DNA from: Dyadobacter sp. 3J3
Lineage (GTDB): Bacteria; Bacteroidota; Bacteroidia; Cytophagales; Spirosomataceae
Assembly: GCF_009801115.1 (NCBI RefSeq)
Contig: NZ_VTOL01000005.1
Span: forward strand, 439,173-503,172
Direction: 5' to 3'
Length of the DNA stretch: 64,000 bases
Shown: one piece after another, positions 42,682 through 51,063 of the stretch
Layout: every line of letters begins with the position of its first letter
Position numbering within the stretch: the stretch's first letter is position 1
The notes under the pieces: generated by a model
The model's database searches: none
The model's input: the letters and a program-made list of their open reading frames with translations, nothing else
Told to the model about the DNA's origin: nothing
Position numbers and translations under genes: made by a program

Positions 42682-43766
42682 GCAGTTTGCAGTTCCAGAT
42701 GTACTTCAAATTCTTTTTCGCTGGTATTTTCGCTTACGTCCAAATGATATTTTCCGGGATAAAGTAAGTCCAGTCTTCTTTGTGTATTCGTCAGACCAAT
42801 TCCGTTACTATCATCCAGCAATGTTCTTTTTTCAGTAAATAAGGTATTGCGTACATCAATATAAACTTTTTGCCCTTCCTGCCAGATTTTTATATCAATA
42901 TGACTAGGCTGAACCGCACTTACACCGTGTTTGAAAGCATTTTCAATGAAGGGCAAAAACAACATCGGTGCAATTGAAACATCATGAAGTGGGAAGGGAG
43001 GTTTCAAACTCACCGTAACTTTATCGGTAAGTCTCAATTGCATCAGCTGGATATAATCCTGCGCAAAAGCAATTTCCTGACTTAGTAAAACGGTACCATG
43101 CTGCGTCTCGTACAATACATAGCGCATCATCCGGGAAAGTTTGTGCAAAGCTTCGCGTGAAGCTTCTACATCTATGACGGTTAGTGCATATATATTATTT
43201 AATGTATTGAAGAAAAAATGCGGATTGATCTGTGCTTTCAGAAATGATAATTCTGAATTTATTTTTTCCTGTTCAAGATTTTGTCTGTATTGTTTATCGC
43301 GCTCGGCATTTTGTACAGCGGCAACGCTGGTACTTATTCCAATAATAATCAGTGCGGTAAGCATGGCGAAATAATCCAGCTTGTCATGTGTTTTTTTATC
43401 ACCGTTTGCTTCCCGCGCCAGTTTAAAGGCGCGGTCCATTTGCTCACTATGATTAATATAGATTTTCACCTGCTCGATGGCCGTAGCCAATATCAGCACC
43501 GATATAATATTGAATAAAATGAAACGCCAGTATTTGTTTTTTGCCAAAAACTTTGGAAACCAGACCAATACATTCAGATAAAATATTGTAATCAGTAGGG
43601 AAAATAGAACGGCCTGCTTGATCCAGAAAGAATTGGGAAACTGAATTTGCCAGCTCAATGGCTGCCACATGAGGAACAAAGCCAGAAAGCTCCAGCCCAG
43701 GAGATGTACAAAAAACGGAGAATATTTTTTAACTGTGGGAGTATCCATGCATGTATTTTTATTCAA
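42678..43766 (-). CDS. LytS-like sensor histidine kinase
   Basis: A 362-residue inner-membrane kinase of the His_kinase (YehU/LytS) class. Four membrane helices lie in residues ~18-150. A short coiled coil (about 155-180) leads to the phosphoacceptor His in AQINPHFFFNTLNNIYAL (about residue 185). The ATPase part carries PFIENAFKHGV and ends with GIGLTNTQRRLDLLY. No extracellular sensing domain is present, so the signal is probably felt in or at the membrane. The start may be at 43766 or at the second Met (43748). Confidence 0.93.
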   Translation of the reverse strand: MNKNTCMDTPTVKKYSPFFVHLLGWSFLALFLMWQPLSWQIQFPNSFWIKQAVLFSLLITIFYLNVLVWFPKFLAKNKYWRFILFNIISVLILATAIEQVKIYINHSEQMDRAFKLAREANGDKKTHDKLDYFAMLTALIIIGISTSVAAVQNAERDKQYRQNLEQEKINSELSFLKAQINPHFFFNTLNNIYALTVIDVEASREALHKLSRMMRYVLYETQHGTVLLSQEIAFAQDYIQLMQLRLTDKVTVSLKPPFPLHDVSIAPMLFLPFIENAFKHGVSAVQPSHIDIKIWQEGQKVYIDVRNTLFTEKRTLLDDSNGIGLTNTQRRLDLLYPGKYHLDVSENTSEKEFEVHLELQTA

Positions 43767-44118
43767 CGCTGATTAAACCATTCGATCACAATACAATCTT
43801 ACTGGGAAAAAATCAAAGAGCCTAGTCCAATCGATCAAAGTGTGTTATAAATCGACGGTTAGGCTAAGAGCCTCTATGAGTGAACTACGTAGAATCCTCA
43901 AATGGGGAAACGAAATAATGGAATAATTATTTAATATATATGAAAAACAGGGGTTTGTGGAATTTTACAAATAAGTGAGCGATATCAGAGACCTTCTCAT
44001 CGTCCAGAAATGCCTTTTGATCGGTGTTACCTAGCTTTCCATCTATTGCCTTTTTTTTACAGTTTAATAGCTACTTATTTTGAACTTGATTTATACCTGA
44101 TACATTGCCCCAATAACC
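43767..44118. other. Divergent kinase-TonB intergenic region
   Basis: 352 bp, AT-rich, no gene. A small palindrome AGGCT-aag-AGCCT (43861-43873) resembles a decayed hairpin repeat. No full TAnnTTTG element was found for either gene. Confidence 0.5.
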
Positions 44119-47064
44119 ATGAACATGAAGAAACAATTTACATTATTAGCACTGATCTTCGGACTGACGACTTCTGCATTTGCACAGTTTGGCGGTGGGG
44201 GCGGTGGTGGCGGCCGTCCTGGTGGTGGTGGCGGTGATTTTCAGCGAGGAGGCGACAGACAAAAAGCTGTTATTCCCGGTACGCTTGATGATGCACCAAA
44301 AGGAAGTGGGAAAATAAAAGGGATTTTGGTGGATTCACTTACTAAAAATCCAGTCGAATTTGCTGCCCTTGCACTTATAGATGACAAAACAAATGTGCCT
44401 GTCGACGGTACGACTACCGACGAAAAGGGTGTTTTCAGTATGACCAAAGTTGCATCCGGAAATTTCAAGATTTTGATTTCTTTTATCGGGTATAAAACAA
44501 AAACGATCAAAGGCGTTAAAATTGACAAAAAAACGGAACTTGATCTTGGCTCCATTGTACTTTCACCGGATATCGTTCAGTTGAATGAAGTTCAGGTGGT
44601 TGGAATGGCGCAAATGATCGAGGAAAAAGTGGATCGCCTGGTTTACAATGCTGAAAAGGACATTACCAGTAAAGGTGGTGACGCAAGTGATGTAATGCGG
44701 AAAGTGCCGATGCTTACTGTGGATCTGGACGGAAATGTGTCATTAAGAGGAAATTCAAACGTGCGCGTTTTGATCAACAACAAACCTTCAACTATGGTAG
44801 CAACCAGCGTTGCGGATGCGTTGAAACAGATTCCTGCGGATATGATCAAATCAGTTGAGGTGATTACTTCACCGTCGGCAAAATATGATGCAGAAGGCTC
44901 AGGAGGAATTATCAATATCATTACCAAAAAGAGTACTATACAAGGTGGTACTTTAAACCTGAATACGGGTGTTGGTAACCGTGGTTCCAATTTAGGTTTA
45001 AGGGGGAATTACCGTACAGGAAAGCTTGGTTTTAATCTGGGAGGTTTCGGTCGATTCAATTATCATCAGCCGGGAAGAACAGATAACTTGCAAACGGGTG
45101 ATAATTTCTCAGTCTCACAAATTACCAAATCTCAAAATAAAGGTGCTTTTGGATCATACAATTTTGGGATGGATTATGAAATTGATAAAAATACTACCCT
45201 TTCGGCTGGTATACGTTATGGTTTGAGAAATGCAATTACACCTCAGACTATTTTGACAGATAATACACAGTCTGGTGTCACAAAATCTTCTTACCGAGAT
45301 GTAAATGTAAAAGATCTGTCAGGAACCTGGGATGTTAATGTTGATTATATAAAAACTTTGAGCAAGCCTCAACAGGAATTAAGTATCCTTGGGCAGTTCA
45401 GCCGCAATAACCGGACAAATGATTATGATGCAGATCTGTATTCTTACAGTAATGACGTGATAGGAGCAGTTGTTGGGCAGTCGGGAAATAACAACAAAAG
45501 TTCAAATCAGGAAAGTACAATCCAGGTTGACTATGCAACGCCAATAAAAAATAACCAATTACTGGAAGTTGGAGGAAAAGGTATTTTCCGTCAGGTAATC
45601 AGTAATTATAGCTATTTAACCAATAATGTACAGGATTCAGTGAGTAGCTTAAACTACGATCAGAACGTGGCGGCAGGTTATTTATCCTATACGCTGACTA
45701 CCAAAAGCAAGTTTACACTTAAAGGAGGTGCGCGCTACGAGTATACAACAATTGATGCAAAACAGGCAGAAGTTGGAAATCTTAACCTGCCTTCTTACGG
45801 TAATCTTGTACCGAGTTTGAATATTTCTAAAACATTCGGAAAAGGTCAAACCATTAAATTGGGTTACAACCGTCGTTTGCAGCGTCCGGGAATTCAGTTT
45901 TTGAACCCTAATACCATTGCATCGAATCCTCTGAACATTACGAGAGGAAACCCAAATCTTAAACCTGAATTAACAGATCAGATTGAATTAGGGACAAGCT
46001 TTTTCAAAAATAGTTTATATTTCACTGTTTCCACTTTCGCCCGTTTTACGAATGGATCCATTGAAAATATTCGGACAACCAGTGAAACCGGCGTAATTAC
46101 TACGACTTATGGTAACATTGGAGCGAAGCAAAACTATGGTGCAAATATCTTCGGTAACATTACAGTATTCAAAATCTGGTCCGTAGGCGGAGGTCTTGAT
46201 GCGTATTATGTAAACCTGAAAAACAATAGTTCGAATGCAGCTCTTCAATCTCATAATAGTGGTGTTGTTGTAAGTGGGCGTTTTCGTACGGGTGTGACAT
46301 TGAAGAATGGCTGGGGAATACAGGGAGGTGGATTTGCAAGAGGAAAAGAAGTTCAGCTTCAGGGCTCGGCAGGTGGTTTCAGAATGTATGATCTTGGTAT
46401 CAAGAAAGATTTCAAAAACAAAAGAGGAAGTGTTGGTTTGGCCATGGAAAATTTCCTGACCAGTGCGCTTAAAATGAAAACAGATCTTTCGTCTGCAACA
46501 TTTGATCAGGTGAGTACGATGTATCGTTACAACCGGGGCTTTCGTGTAAACTTCTCATACAGTTTGGGTAAAATGACTTTTACCGAAGCAAAACCACGCA
46601 AAAGAAAATCGATTAGCAACGATGATCAGAAAAGTGATGGTGGTGGAAATGATGCTGGTGCAGCCCAGACGCAACAAGCCACTCCGTCAGCTACACCGGT
46701 TATAACGCCGGGAGCAGCCGGTGGTCGTCCGGCTGGTGGTTTTAATCGTCCGCAATCGCAGACTGGTCTGGCTCCTAAAGCAGTGTCAGATAGTACTTCA
46801 AGTAAAGCTGGTATGATGGACAGTACGTCCCGCAGACAGCCAGGTATGGTTATGCCTGTAAAAGCTGACAGTATGCAAGGGAAAATGGATAGCACAGTTG
46901 TAAAACCGATAATGTCCGTCCCTACAACGCCTGCCGACAGTACAATTTTAACTCCAGCTGGAACAACAGATAGTACACAGAAGAAACCGGCCGTTATTGT
47001 GCCTGCAACGCCGACGGATAGTACAAAGAAACCCGCAGAAACTGTTCCTCCGATTAAAAACTAG
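44119..47064 (+). CDS. TonB-dependent-type outer-membrane barrel protein with C-terminal extension
   Basis: A 981-residue outer-membrane protein. A signal peptide (1-22) is followed by a Gly/Arg tract (about 23-48), a carboxypeptidase-regulatory-like domain (about 65-145), a plug-like domain (NEVQVVGMAQMIEEKVDRLVYN near 155, then SVEVITSPSAKYDAEGSGGI), and a large barrel of the OMP_b-brl_3 class. The barrel appears to end near residue 825 (NFSYSLGKMTF). A further ~150 residues are Pro/Thr/Ser-rich with repeated DST words and no aromatic C-terminal residue, unusual for this class. The ligand is unknown. It is divergent from the LytS/LytTR pair. Confidence 0.9.
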   Translation: MNMKKQFTLLALIFGLTTSAFAQFGGGGGGGGRPGGGGGDFQRGGDRQKAVIPGTLDDAPKGSGKIKGILVDSLTKNPVEFAALALIDDKTNVPVDGTTTDEKGVFSMTKVASGNFKILISFIGYKTKTIKGVKIDKKTELDLGSIVLSPDIVQLNEVQVVGMAQMIEEKVDRLVYNAEKDITSKGGDASDVMRKVPMLTVDLDGNVSLRGNSNVRVLINNKPSTMVATSVADALKQIPADMIKSVEVITSPSAKYDAEGSGGIINIITKKSTIQGGTLNLNTGVGNRGSNLGLRGNYRTGKLGFNLGGFGRFNYHQPGRTDNLQTGDNFSVSQITKSQNKGAFGSYNFGMDYEIDKNTTLSAGIRYGLRNAITPQTILTDNTQSGVTKSSYRDVNVKDLSGTWDVNVDYIKTLSKPQQELSILGQFSRNNRTNDYDADLYSYSNDVIGAVVGQSGNNNKSSNQESTIQVDYATPIKNNQLLEVGGKGIFRQVISNYSYLTNNVQDSVSSLNYDQNVAAGYLSYTLTTKSKFTLKGGARYEYTTIDAKQAEVGNLNLPSYGNLVPSLNISKTFGKGQTIKLGYNRRLQRPGIQFLNPNTIASNPLNITRGNPNLKPELTDQIELGTSFFKNSLYFTVSTFARFTNGSIENIRTTSETGVITTTYGNIGAKQNYGANIFGNITVFKIWSVGGGLDAYYVNLKNNSSNAALQSHNSGVVVSGRFRTGVTLKNGWGIQGGGFARGKEVQLQGSAGGFRMYDLGIKKDFKNKRGSVGLAMENFLTSALKMKTDLSSATFDQVSTMYRYNRGFRVNFSYSLGKMTFTEAKPRKRKSISNDDQKSDGGGNDAGAAQTQQATPSATPVITPGAAGGRPAGGFNRPQSQTGLAPKAVSDSTSSKAGMMDSTSRRQPGMVMPVKADSMQGKMDSTVVKPIMSVPTTPADSTILTPAGTTDSTQKKPAVIVPATPTDSTKKPAETVPPIKN

Positions 47065-47082
47065 AATCGGCTTTTCATGAAA

Positions 47083-47119
47083 AAAAATCCCCGTTTGCCA
47101 GGAGCAGACGGGGATTTTT
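47083..47119. terminator. Bidirectional terminator between the barrel gene and hemC
   Basis: AAAAATCCCCGT (47083-47094) pairs with ACGGGGATTTTT (47108-47119), giving a T tail on both strands. It serves the convergent genes ending at 47064 and 47144. Confidence 0.9.
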
Positions 47120-47143
47120 GCTTTTTATTGAAAAGATAAATTT

Positions 47144-48076
47144 TTACAAAGTACCGTTTTGTGTTTTAATATCCTTCAAAATACGGTCAGCTCCTGCTTC
47201 TAATAATTCATCTGCCAATGCTGTGCCCAATTCTTCTGGAAACGCAGTTGATCCGCTTTCTGAACGACGGATTAATTCTTGTCCATCCAGGCTGATGATA
47301 CCACCCGAAATGGTTATTTCGTCATGGTTCAAAATAGCCAGAGCAAATACAGGAATACTGCAACCACCTTGTAAACGCTTTAAAAATGCTCTTTCAGTTC
47401 TTAAACAGATTTCTGTCTGTTCGTGATTAAGCAATTTTTTTAAAGTATCTTTTTTGTCTTGTGCCAATAAAACTGAACTTTCAATGGCGACACTTCCCTG
47501 TCCCACAGCAGGTGTAAATTCGTCGAGTAATAAATGCTCAGCAATTGATCCATCATATTCCATACGATGAACGCCCGCATAGGCTAACAATAAAGCATCA
47601 CATTGTCCTTCTTCAAGTTTGCGAAAACGGGTTTGTAAATTGCCACGCATATCAACGATTTTGATATGCGGATAATAATGTTTCAAAATCGCGATTCTCC
47701 GTGTTGAGGAAGTTCCTACAACAAAAGGTTCTCCGCTTCCCAACGCAAGGCTTGTATTATGACTTACCAAAACATCATTGGCATGTTCTCTTTCAGTAAA
47801 CGCGATCAATTCAAAATCATCGTCCAGATGTGATTGAAGATCTTTTGCACTGTGAACAGCAATATCAATAGCACCGCTTTTTAGCTGATCTTCCAGTTCC
47901 TGAGTGAAAACGCCTTTGCTTCCGATTTTGGATAAAGAACGATCCAGGATTTTATCACCTTTTGTTTCAATGATTACAATTTCGGTAGTGATGCCATCTT
48001 TTTTAAGCAGGTTTTCAATATAATATGCCTGCCAAAGAGCCAATTTACTACCACGTGTTCCTATTTTAATATGCAT
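47144..48076 (-). CDS. hemC: Hydroxymethylbilane synthase (porphobilinogen deaminase)
   Basis: The 310-residue enzyme links four porphobilinogens into hydroxymethylbilane for heme synthesis. It begins MHIKIGTRGSKLALWQA; the catalytic Asp is in VHSAKDLQ (about residues 78-85), Arg clusters lie in GTSSTRR (about 122-128), and the dipyrromethane cofactor Cys is in LQGGCSIPV (about residue 242). The length is standard. It lies downstream of the headless antitoxin gene, with a heptamer array in the 42-bp gap. The other hem genes are not adjacent. Confidence 0.96.
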   Translation of the reverse strand: MHIKIGTRGSKLALWQAYYIENLLKKDGITTEIVIIETKGDKILDRSLSKIGSKGVFTQELEDQLKSGAIDIAVHSAKDLQSHLDDDFELIAFTEREHANDVLVSHNTSLALGSGEPFVVGTSSTRRIAILKHYYPHIKIVDMRGNLQTRFRKLEEGQCDALLLAYAGVHRMEYDGSIAEHLLLDEFTPAVGQGSVAIESSVLLAQDKKDTLKKLLNHEQTEICLRTERAFLKRLQGGCSIPVFALAILNHDEITISGGIISLDGQELIRRSESGSTAFPEELGTALADELLEAGADRILKDIKTQNGTL

Positions 48077-48084
48077 GATTTTTT

Positions 48085-48112
48085 TTAGCTGTTAGCTTTT
48101 GGCTATTAGCAC
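48085..48112. repeat. Degenerate ~7-bp array before hemC
   Basis: AGC or GGC words start at 48087, 48094, 48101 and 48108, period 7 (TTAGCTG, TTAGCTT, TGGCTAT, TAGC). It lies between the stop of the antitoxin-like gene (48119-48121) and hemC. Confidence 0.65.
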
Positions 48113-48118
48113 TATGAG

Positions 48119-48304
48119 TTAATTCTCTATTGGTTGAGGAATTGGGAAATGAACATTTTCATAATCCTTTACAACAATTGCTAAGATTTCCAGTTCATTC
48201 GATTTTGCTGAATTAGGAATAATTTCAAACTGCATTAAAGCATATATTTTCTTTAATGCTTGTTCGTATTCTTCATCGTTTTTATTGGAGCTGCCATAAA
48301 CCAT
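48119..48304 (-). CDS. Headless HigA-like antitoxin (N-terminal domain only)
   Basis: A 61-residue protein. The pattern EEYEQALKKIYALM, SNELEILAIVVKDYENVHFP and IPQPIEN matches the toxin-binding N-terminus of HigA antitoxins, stopping where the helix-turn-helix would begin (compare the complete antitoxin at 1297-1701, with HFPIPKPDPIEAI). No toxin gene adjoins it. A consensus -7 element TATCTTTG is at 48346-48353, so it is probably still expressed. It may be a decayed antitoxin or a solitary neutraliser (inference). Confidence 0.7.
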   Translation of the reverse strand: MVYGSSNKNDEEYEQALKKIYALMQFEIIPNSAKSNELEILAIVVKDYENVHFPIPQPIEN

Positions 48305-48345
48305 TGTTATTTGCTCACATTCTTTAACCTTTCCAAAATGAAATA

Positions 48346-48353
48346 CAAAGATA
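48346..48353 (-). promoter_or_regulatory. -7 promoter element TATCTTTG
   Basis: Exact TAnnTTTG match on the minus strand, 41 bp before the ATG at 48304. A TTG lies about 22 bp upstream. Confidence 0.6.
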
Positions 48354-48399
48354 CGCCGAGGTCCTAAATTGGATACAATAATCCCGGAATATTTAATTT

Positions 48400-49302
48400 C
48401 TAAACCCCAACCGTATCCCCTTCATCCGTAACAATTTTCTCTTCAATATAGGCAACAATTAAAGAGGCGATATCAATCCCGCTGATTTCTTCGATTCCTT
48501 TTAAACCTGGTGAAGAATTAACTTCCATGACCAACGGCCCTCTGTCGGATTGTAATAAATCAACACCGGCTATTCTTACGCCTAATGCTTTTGCGGCTGC
48601 GATTGCTGTACGCTCTTCTTCTTGTGATAATTCTACGGCAAAACCTTCGCCGCCCCGATGTAGATTGGAACGGAAATCACCCTCATGGCCCTGACGTTTC
48701 ATCGCTGCCACAACTTTGTTGCCAATAACAAAAGCCCGGATATCGGCACCTTTGGATTCGGCAACAAATTCCTGGATAAGGAAATTGGCACGTAATCCGT
48801 AAAAAGCTTCAATCGTGGATTTGGCTGCTTTGGTAGTTTCGGCCAATACTACGCCTACTCCCTGGGTTCCTTCCAGCAATTTAATGACAACAGGAGGCCC
48901 GCCTACCATATTGATCAGCTCGGTAACCTGTGCCGGATTTTTTGCAAAAACGGTTTTTGGAATATCCACGCCCGATTTTGCAAGTACCTGCATACTGCGC
49001 AATTTATCTCTGGACCGTAAAATCGCCTGTGATTTAACGGTTGTAAAAACTTTCATCAGTTCAAACTGTCTTACAACAGCACAGCCAAAAGCATTCACAG
49101 AAGTCCCGATCCTTGGAATGATCGCATCAATTCCTTTTATCGCTTTTCCTTTATAAATGACGGTTGGTTTTCCTCCTTCAATCATGACAAAGCACTTGAC
49201 GTGGTCAATTACCACAGCCTGGTGACCCTTTTGTTTGATTGCCTCCACCAGACGCCTCGTTGAGTAAAGTTTAGGATTGGTGGATAATACGGCGATTTTC
49301 AT
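48400..49302 (-). CDS. rimK: RimK-family alpha-L-glutamate ligase
   Basis: A 300-residue ATP-grasp ligase. E. coli RimK adds glutamates to the C-terminus of ribosomal protein S6 and can make poly-alpha-glutamate. Visible parts are the N-terminal MKIAVLSTNPKLYSTRR, the ATP-grasp segments VVIKLLEGTQGVGVVLAE (about residues 142-159) and FLIQEFVAESKGADIRAFV, and the metal-binding MEVNSSPGLKGIE (about 258-270). It follows the retropepsin-like gene by 6 bp and so forms an operon with it and with holB. Confidence 0.92.
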   Translation of the reverse strand: MKIAVLSTNPKLYSTRRLVEAIKQKGHQAVVIDHVKCFVMIEGGKPTVIYKGKAIKGIDAIIPRIGTSVNAFGCAVVRQFELMKVFTTVKSQAILRSRDKLRSMQVLAKSGVDIPKTVFAKNPAQVTELINMVGGPPVVIKLLEGTQGVGVVLAETTKAAKSTIEAFYGLRANFLIQEFVAESKGADIRAFVIGNKVVAAMKRQGHEGDFRSNLHRGGEGFAVELSQEEERTAIAAAKALGVRIAGVDLLQSDRGPLVMEVNSSPGLKGIEEISGIDIASLIVAYIEEKIVTDEGDTVGV

Positions 49303-49308
49303 ATAAAT

Positions 49309-49803
49309 CTATTGGATTAAAAGCGTAGGGTTAGCCTCCGGATCAGGTTTTTTTTTGTGCCTGATTTTGTCAGCATTTTGTTTGGCGGAAAGATCTTTTT
49401 TTGAAACATCGATCAAAAAACGTCCTTTCAATAATTTCCGCCCGAGAAGAATTGGATAGCTCATTTTTTTACGATTAGCCAGCGAAAATTCGGTCCGTAT
49501 TTTTCGGCCGAAAATCGTGATCTGTGTTTTGATCACATATCGTTTTTCCGCTTTTCCGGATGAGTTTCTAACTATGGTTTCCTTAAAATCGCTTACAGTA
49601 TAGGATTGTTCCGGCGCACCTTTTTTTACATCAAGGTAGAAACATAATCTTTCCTGCTCACCCTCTTTAATGAGTTTCACACGTGCACAGTGAATGGCGG
49701 AAGAAGTCGCTCCCGAATCAACGCGCACGGGAACCTGATACCATCCAAGTTCCGGTAAATCTACAATATCAGTTGCACCGATAAGATCAATTTTTTTTTT
49801 CAT
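49309..49803 (-). CDS. RimB-like retropepsin fold protein (ATP-dependent zinc protease family)
   Basis: A 164-residue protein of the PF05618 class, with one aspartic-protease-like motif RVDSGATSSAIH (about residues 27-38) and a second conserved part in ILLGRKLLKGRFLIDVSK. Family members are encoded beside rimK and modulate RimK in Pseudomonas (RimB). Its basic tail is rich in Lys and Asp. The start overlaps the stop of holB by four bases, and rimK follows after 6 bp. Proteolysis itself is inferred only from the fold. Confidence 0.85.
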   Translation of the reverse strand: MKKKIDLIGATDIVDLPELGWYQVPVRVDSGATSSAIHCARVKLIKEGEQERLCFYLDVKKGAPEQSYTVSDFKETIVRNSSGKAEKRYVIKTQITIFGRKIRTEFSLANRKKMSYPILLGRKLLKGRFLIDVSKKDLSAKQNADKIRHKKKPDPEANPTLLIQ

Positions 49804-50918
49804 CTGCGTTGAAAAAATGGCGCGATGGTTAATGATAAATCAAGGAAAACCATTTTTGCCCTTACGTTTCGTTCAATGTGGTAATAAGCAACGTTCACTT
49901 CCTGAACCATATTTTCCAAAGCATCGAAATTAACTGCTTTTGAAAAATTCTGCACGAATGTAAGTTCTTCCTGTGGAACCCGCAATAGTTCGGCAGCCCC
50001 CTGGCTCCATACCAACATATCACGGAAAAGACGTAAGGCATATTCGAAAAGCCCTTTTTGTTTTTCCTTGTTCATCCCGTCAAAGGCATCGGCCAGTTTT
50101 ACAAGGCTGGTAACATCATATTTGTAACAATACCGCATCCATTCCGCAAACCATGCTGACCGGTCATCGGAAGTTTCGTTTATAAGTCGTAATGCTTCCG
50201 ACAAATTGCCATCACAAAGATATGTTATTTGATTGGCTACGGTCTCACTCACAGCTTGTTGTTTCAGAAACTGACGGACTTCATCGTCAGAAAAAGCAGG
50301 TACGGCAACGCGTTGTGTTCTTGAAATTATCGTAGTCAACAATCGGTCCGATTGGTCACTGACGAGTAAGAAAAGCGTTTTATAGGGTGGTTCTTCTAAA
50401 ATTTTCAGCAAAGCATTTGCCGAAGATGCATTCATGATTTCCGGCTTCCATATTAAGAGAATTTTATATTCACCCTCATAAGATTTAACAGAAAGTTTTT
50501 TCAGGATTCCCCTTGCTTCCTCTACTGAAATGTTTCCCTGCTTGTTTTCAGCGGTAATAAAATCCAGCCACTCCGGTAAAACCCGGTATGGAGTATCAAG
50601 TAAGAATGTGCGCCAAAGTGGTTGAAATGCTTCGCTTGTATTCCCGCTCACTTTTTTTGACGTAGCAATCGGGAAAATAGAATGGAAATCCGGATGAATT
50701 AATTTATTCATTTTAGCACACGATGCACAAACGCCGCAGGCATCTTCCTCACTCCGGTTTTCACAATTTATATAGGTAGCAAATGCCAGTGCCAAAGCTA
50801 AGCCTCCACCTCCGTTTGCACCGTCGAACAACAGTGCATGAGCCAGATGGCTTGTTTGCACAGAGCGAATCAGTGTGGATTTAATAGGCGCAAGTCCTGG
50901 AATGTCTTTAAAAAGCAC
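49800..50918 (-). CDS. holB: DNA polymerase III delta-prime subunit
   Basis: A 372-residue clamp-loader subunit. The P-loop is degenerate (GANGGGGLALA, about residues 33-43, no Lys), as usual in delta-prime. A zinc site is formed by CENRSEEDACGVCASCAKM (about 53-71). Sensor region NASSANALLKILEEPP lies near residue 165, followed by the helical collar domain. It helps load the sliding clamp during replication. It overlaps the retropepsin-like gene by four bases, tying replication and RimK-type genes in one transcript. Confidence 0.9.
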   Translation of the reverse strand: MLFKDIPGLAPIKSTLIRSVQTSHLAHALLFDGANGGGGLALALAFATYINCENRSEEDACGVCASCAKMNKLIHPDFHSIFPIATSKKVSGNTSEAFQPLWRTFLLDTPYRVLPEWLDFITAENKQGNISVEEARGILKKLSVKSYEGEYKILLIWKPEIMNASSANALLKILEEPPYKTLFLLVSDQSDRLLTTIISRTQRVAVPAFSDDEVRQFLKQQAVSETVANQITYLCDGNLSEALRLINETSDDRSAWFAEWMRYCYKYDVTSLVKLADAFDGMNKEKQKGLFEYALRLFRDMLVWSQGAAELLRVPQEELTFVQNFSKAVNFDALENMVQEVNVAYYHIERNVRAKMVFLDLSLTIAPFFQRR

Positions 50919-50951
50919 GTTGGTTTTGGATTAATCTATTTGTTTATTTTG

Positions 50952-50985
50952 ATCATATTAAGTACTAAAAAATAATTAATATGAT
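50952..50985 (-). terminator. AT-rich hairpin between the GlmU-like gene and holB
   Basis: ATCATATTAA (50952-50961) pairs with TTAATATGAT (50976-50985). It lies downstream of the GlmU-like gene on the minus strand. With only AT-rich arms it is a weak terminator at best. Confidence 0.4.
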
Positions 50986-51063
50986 ATTTTAGACTTTCAT
51001 TTTTTTTGATTTTAAGCCAATAGCGGTACACCGCACTGCCAAACCCTAATTGCTATGAGCTAC

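Noticed and set aside
43861..43873. Additional hairpin repeat before the TonB-type gene
   Set aside because: AGGCT-aag-AGCCT fits the stem length but lacks the TCCTGTTTATAG tail, so membership of the family is not supported.
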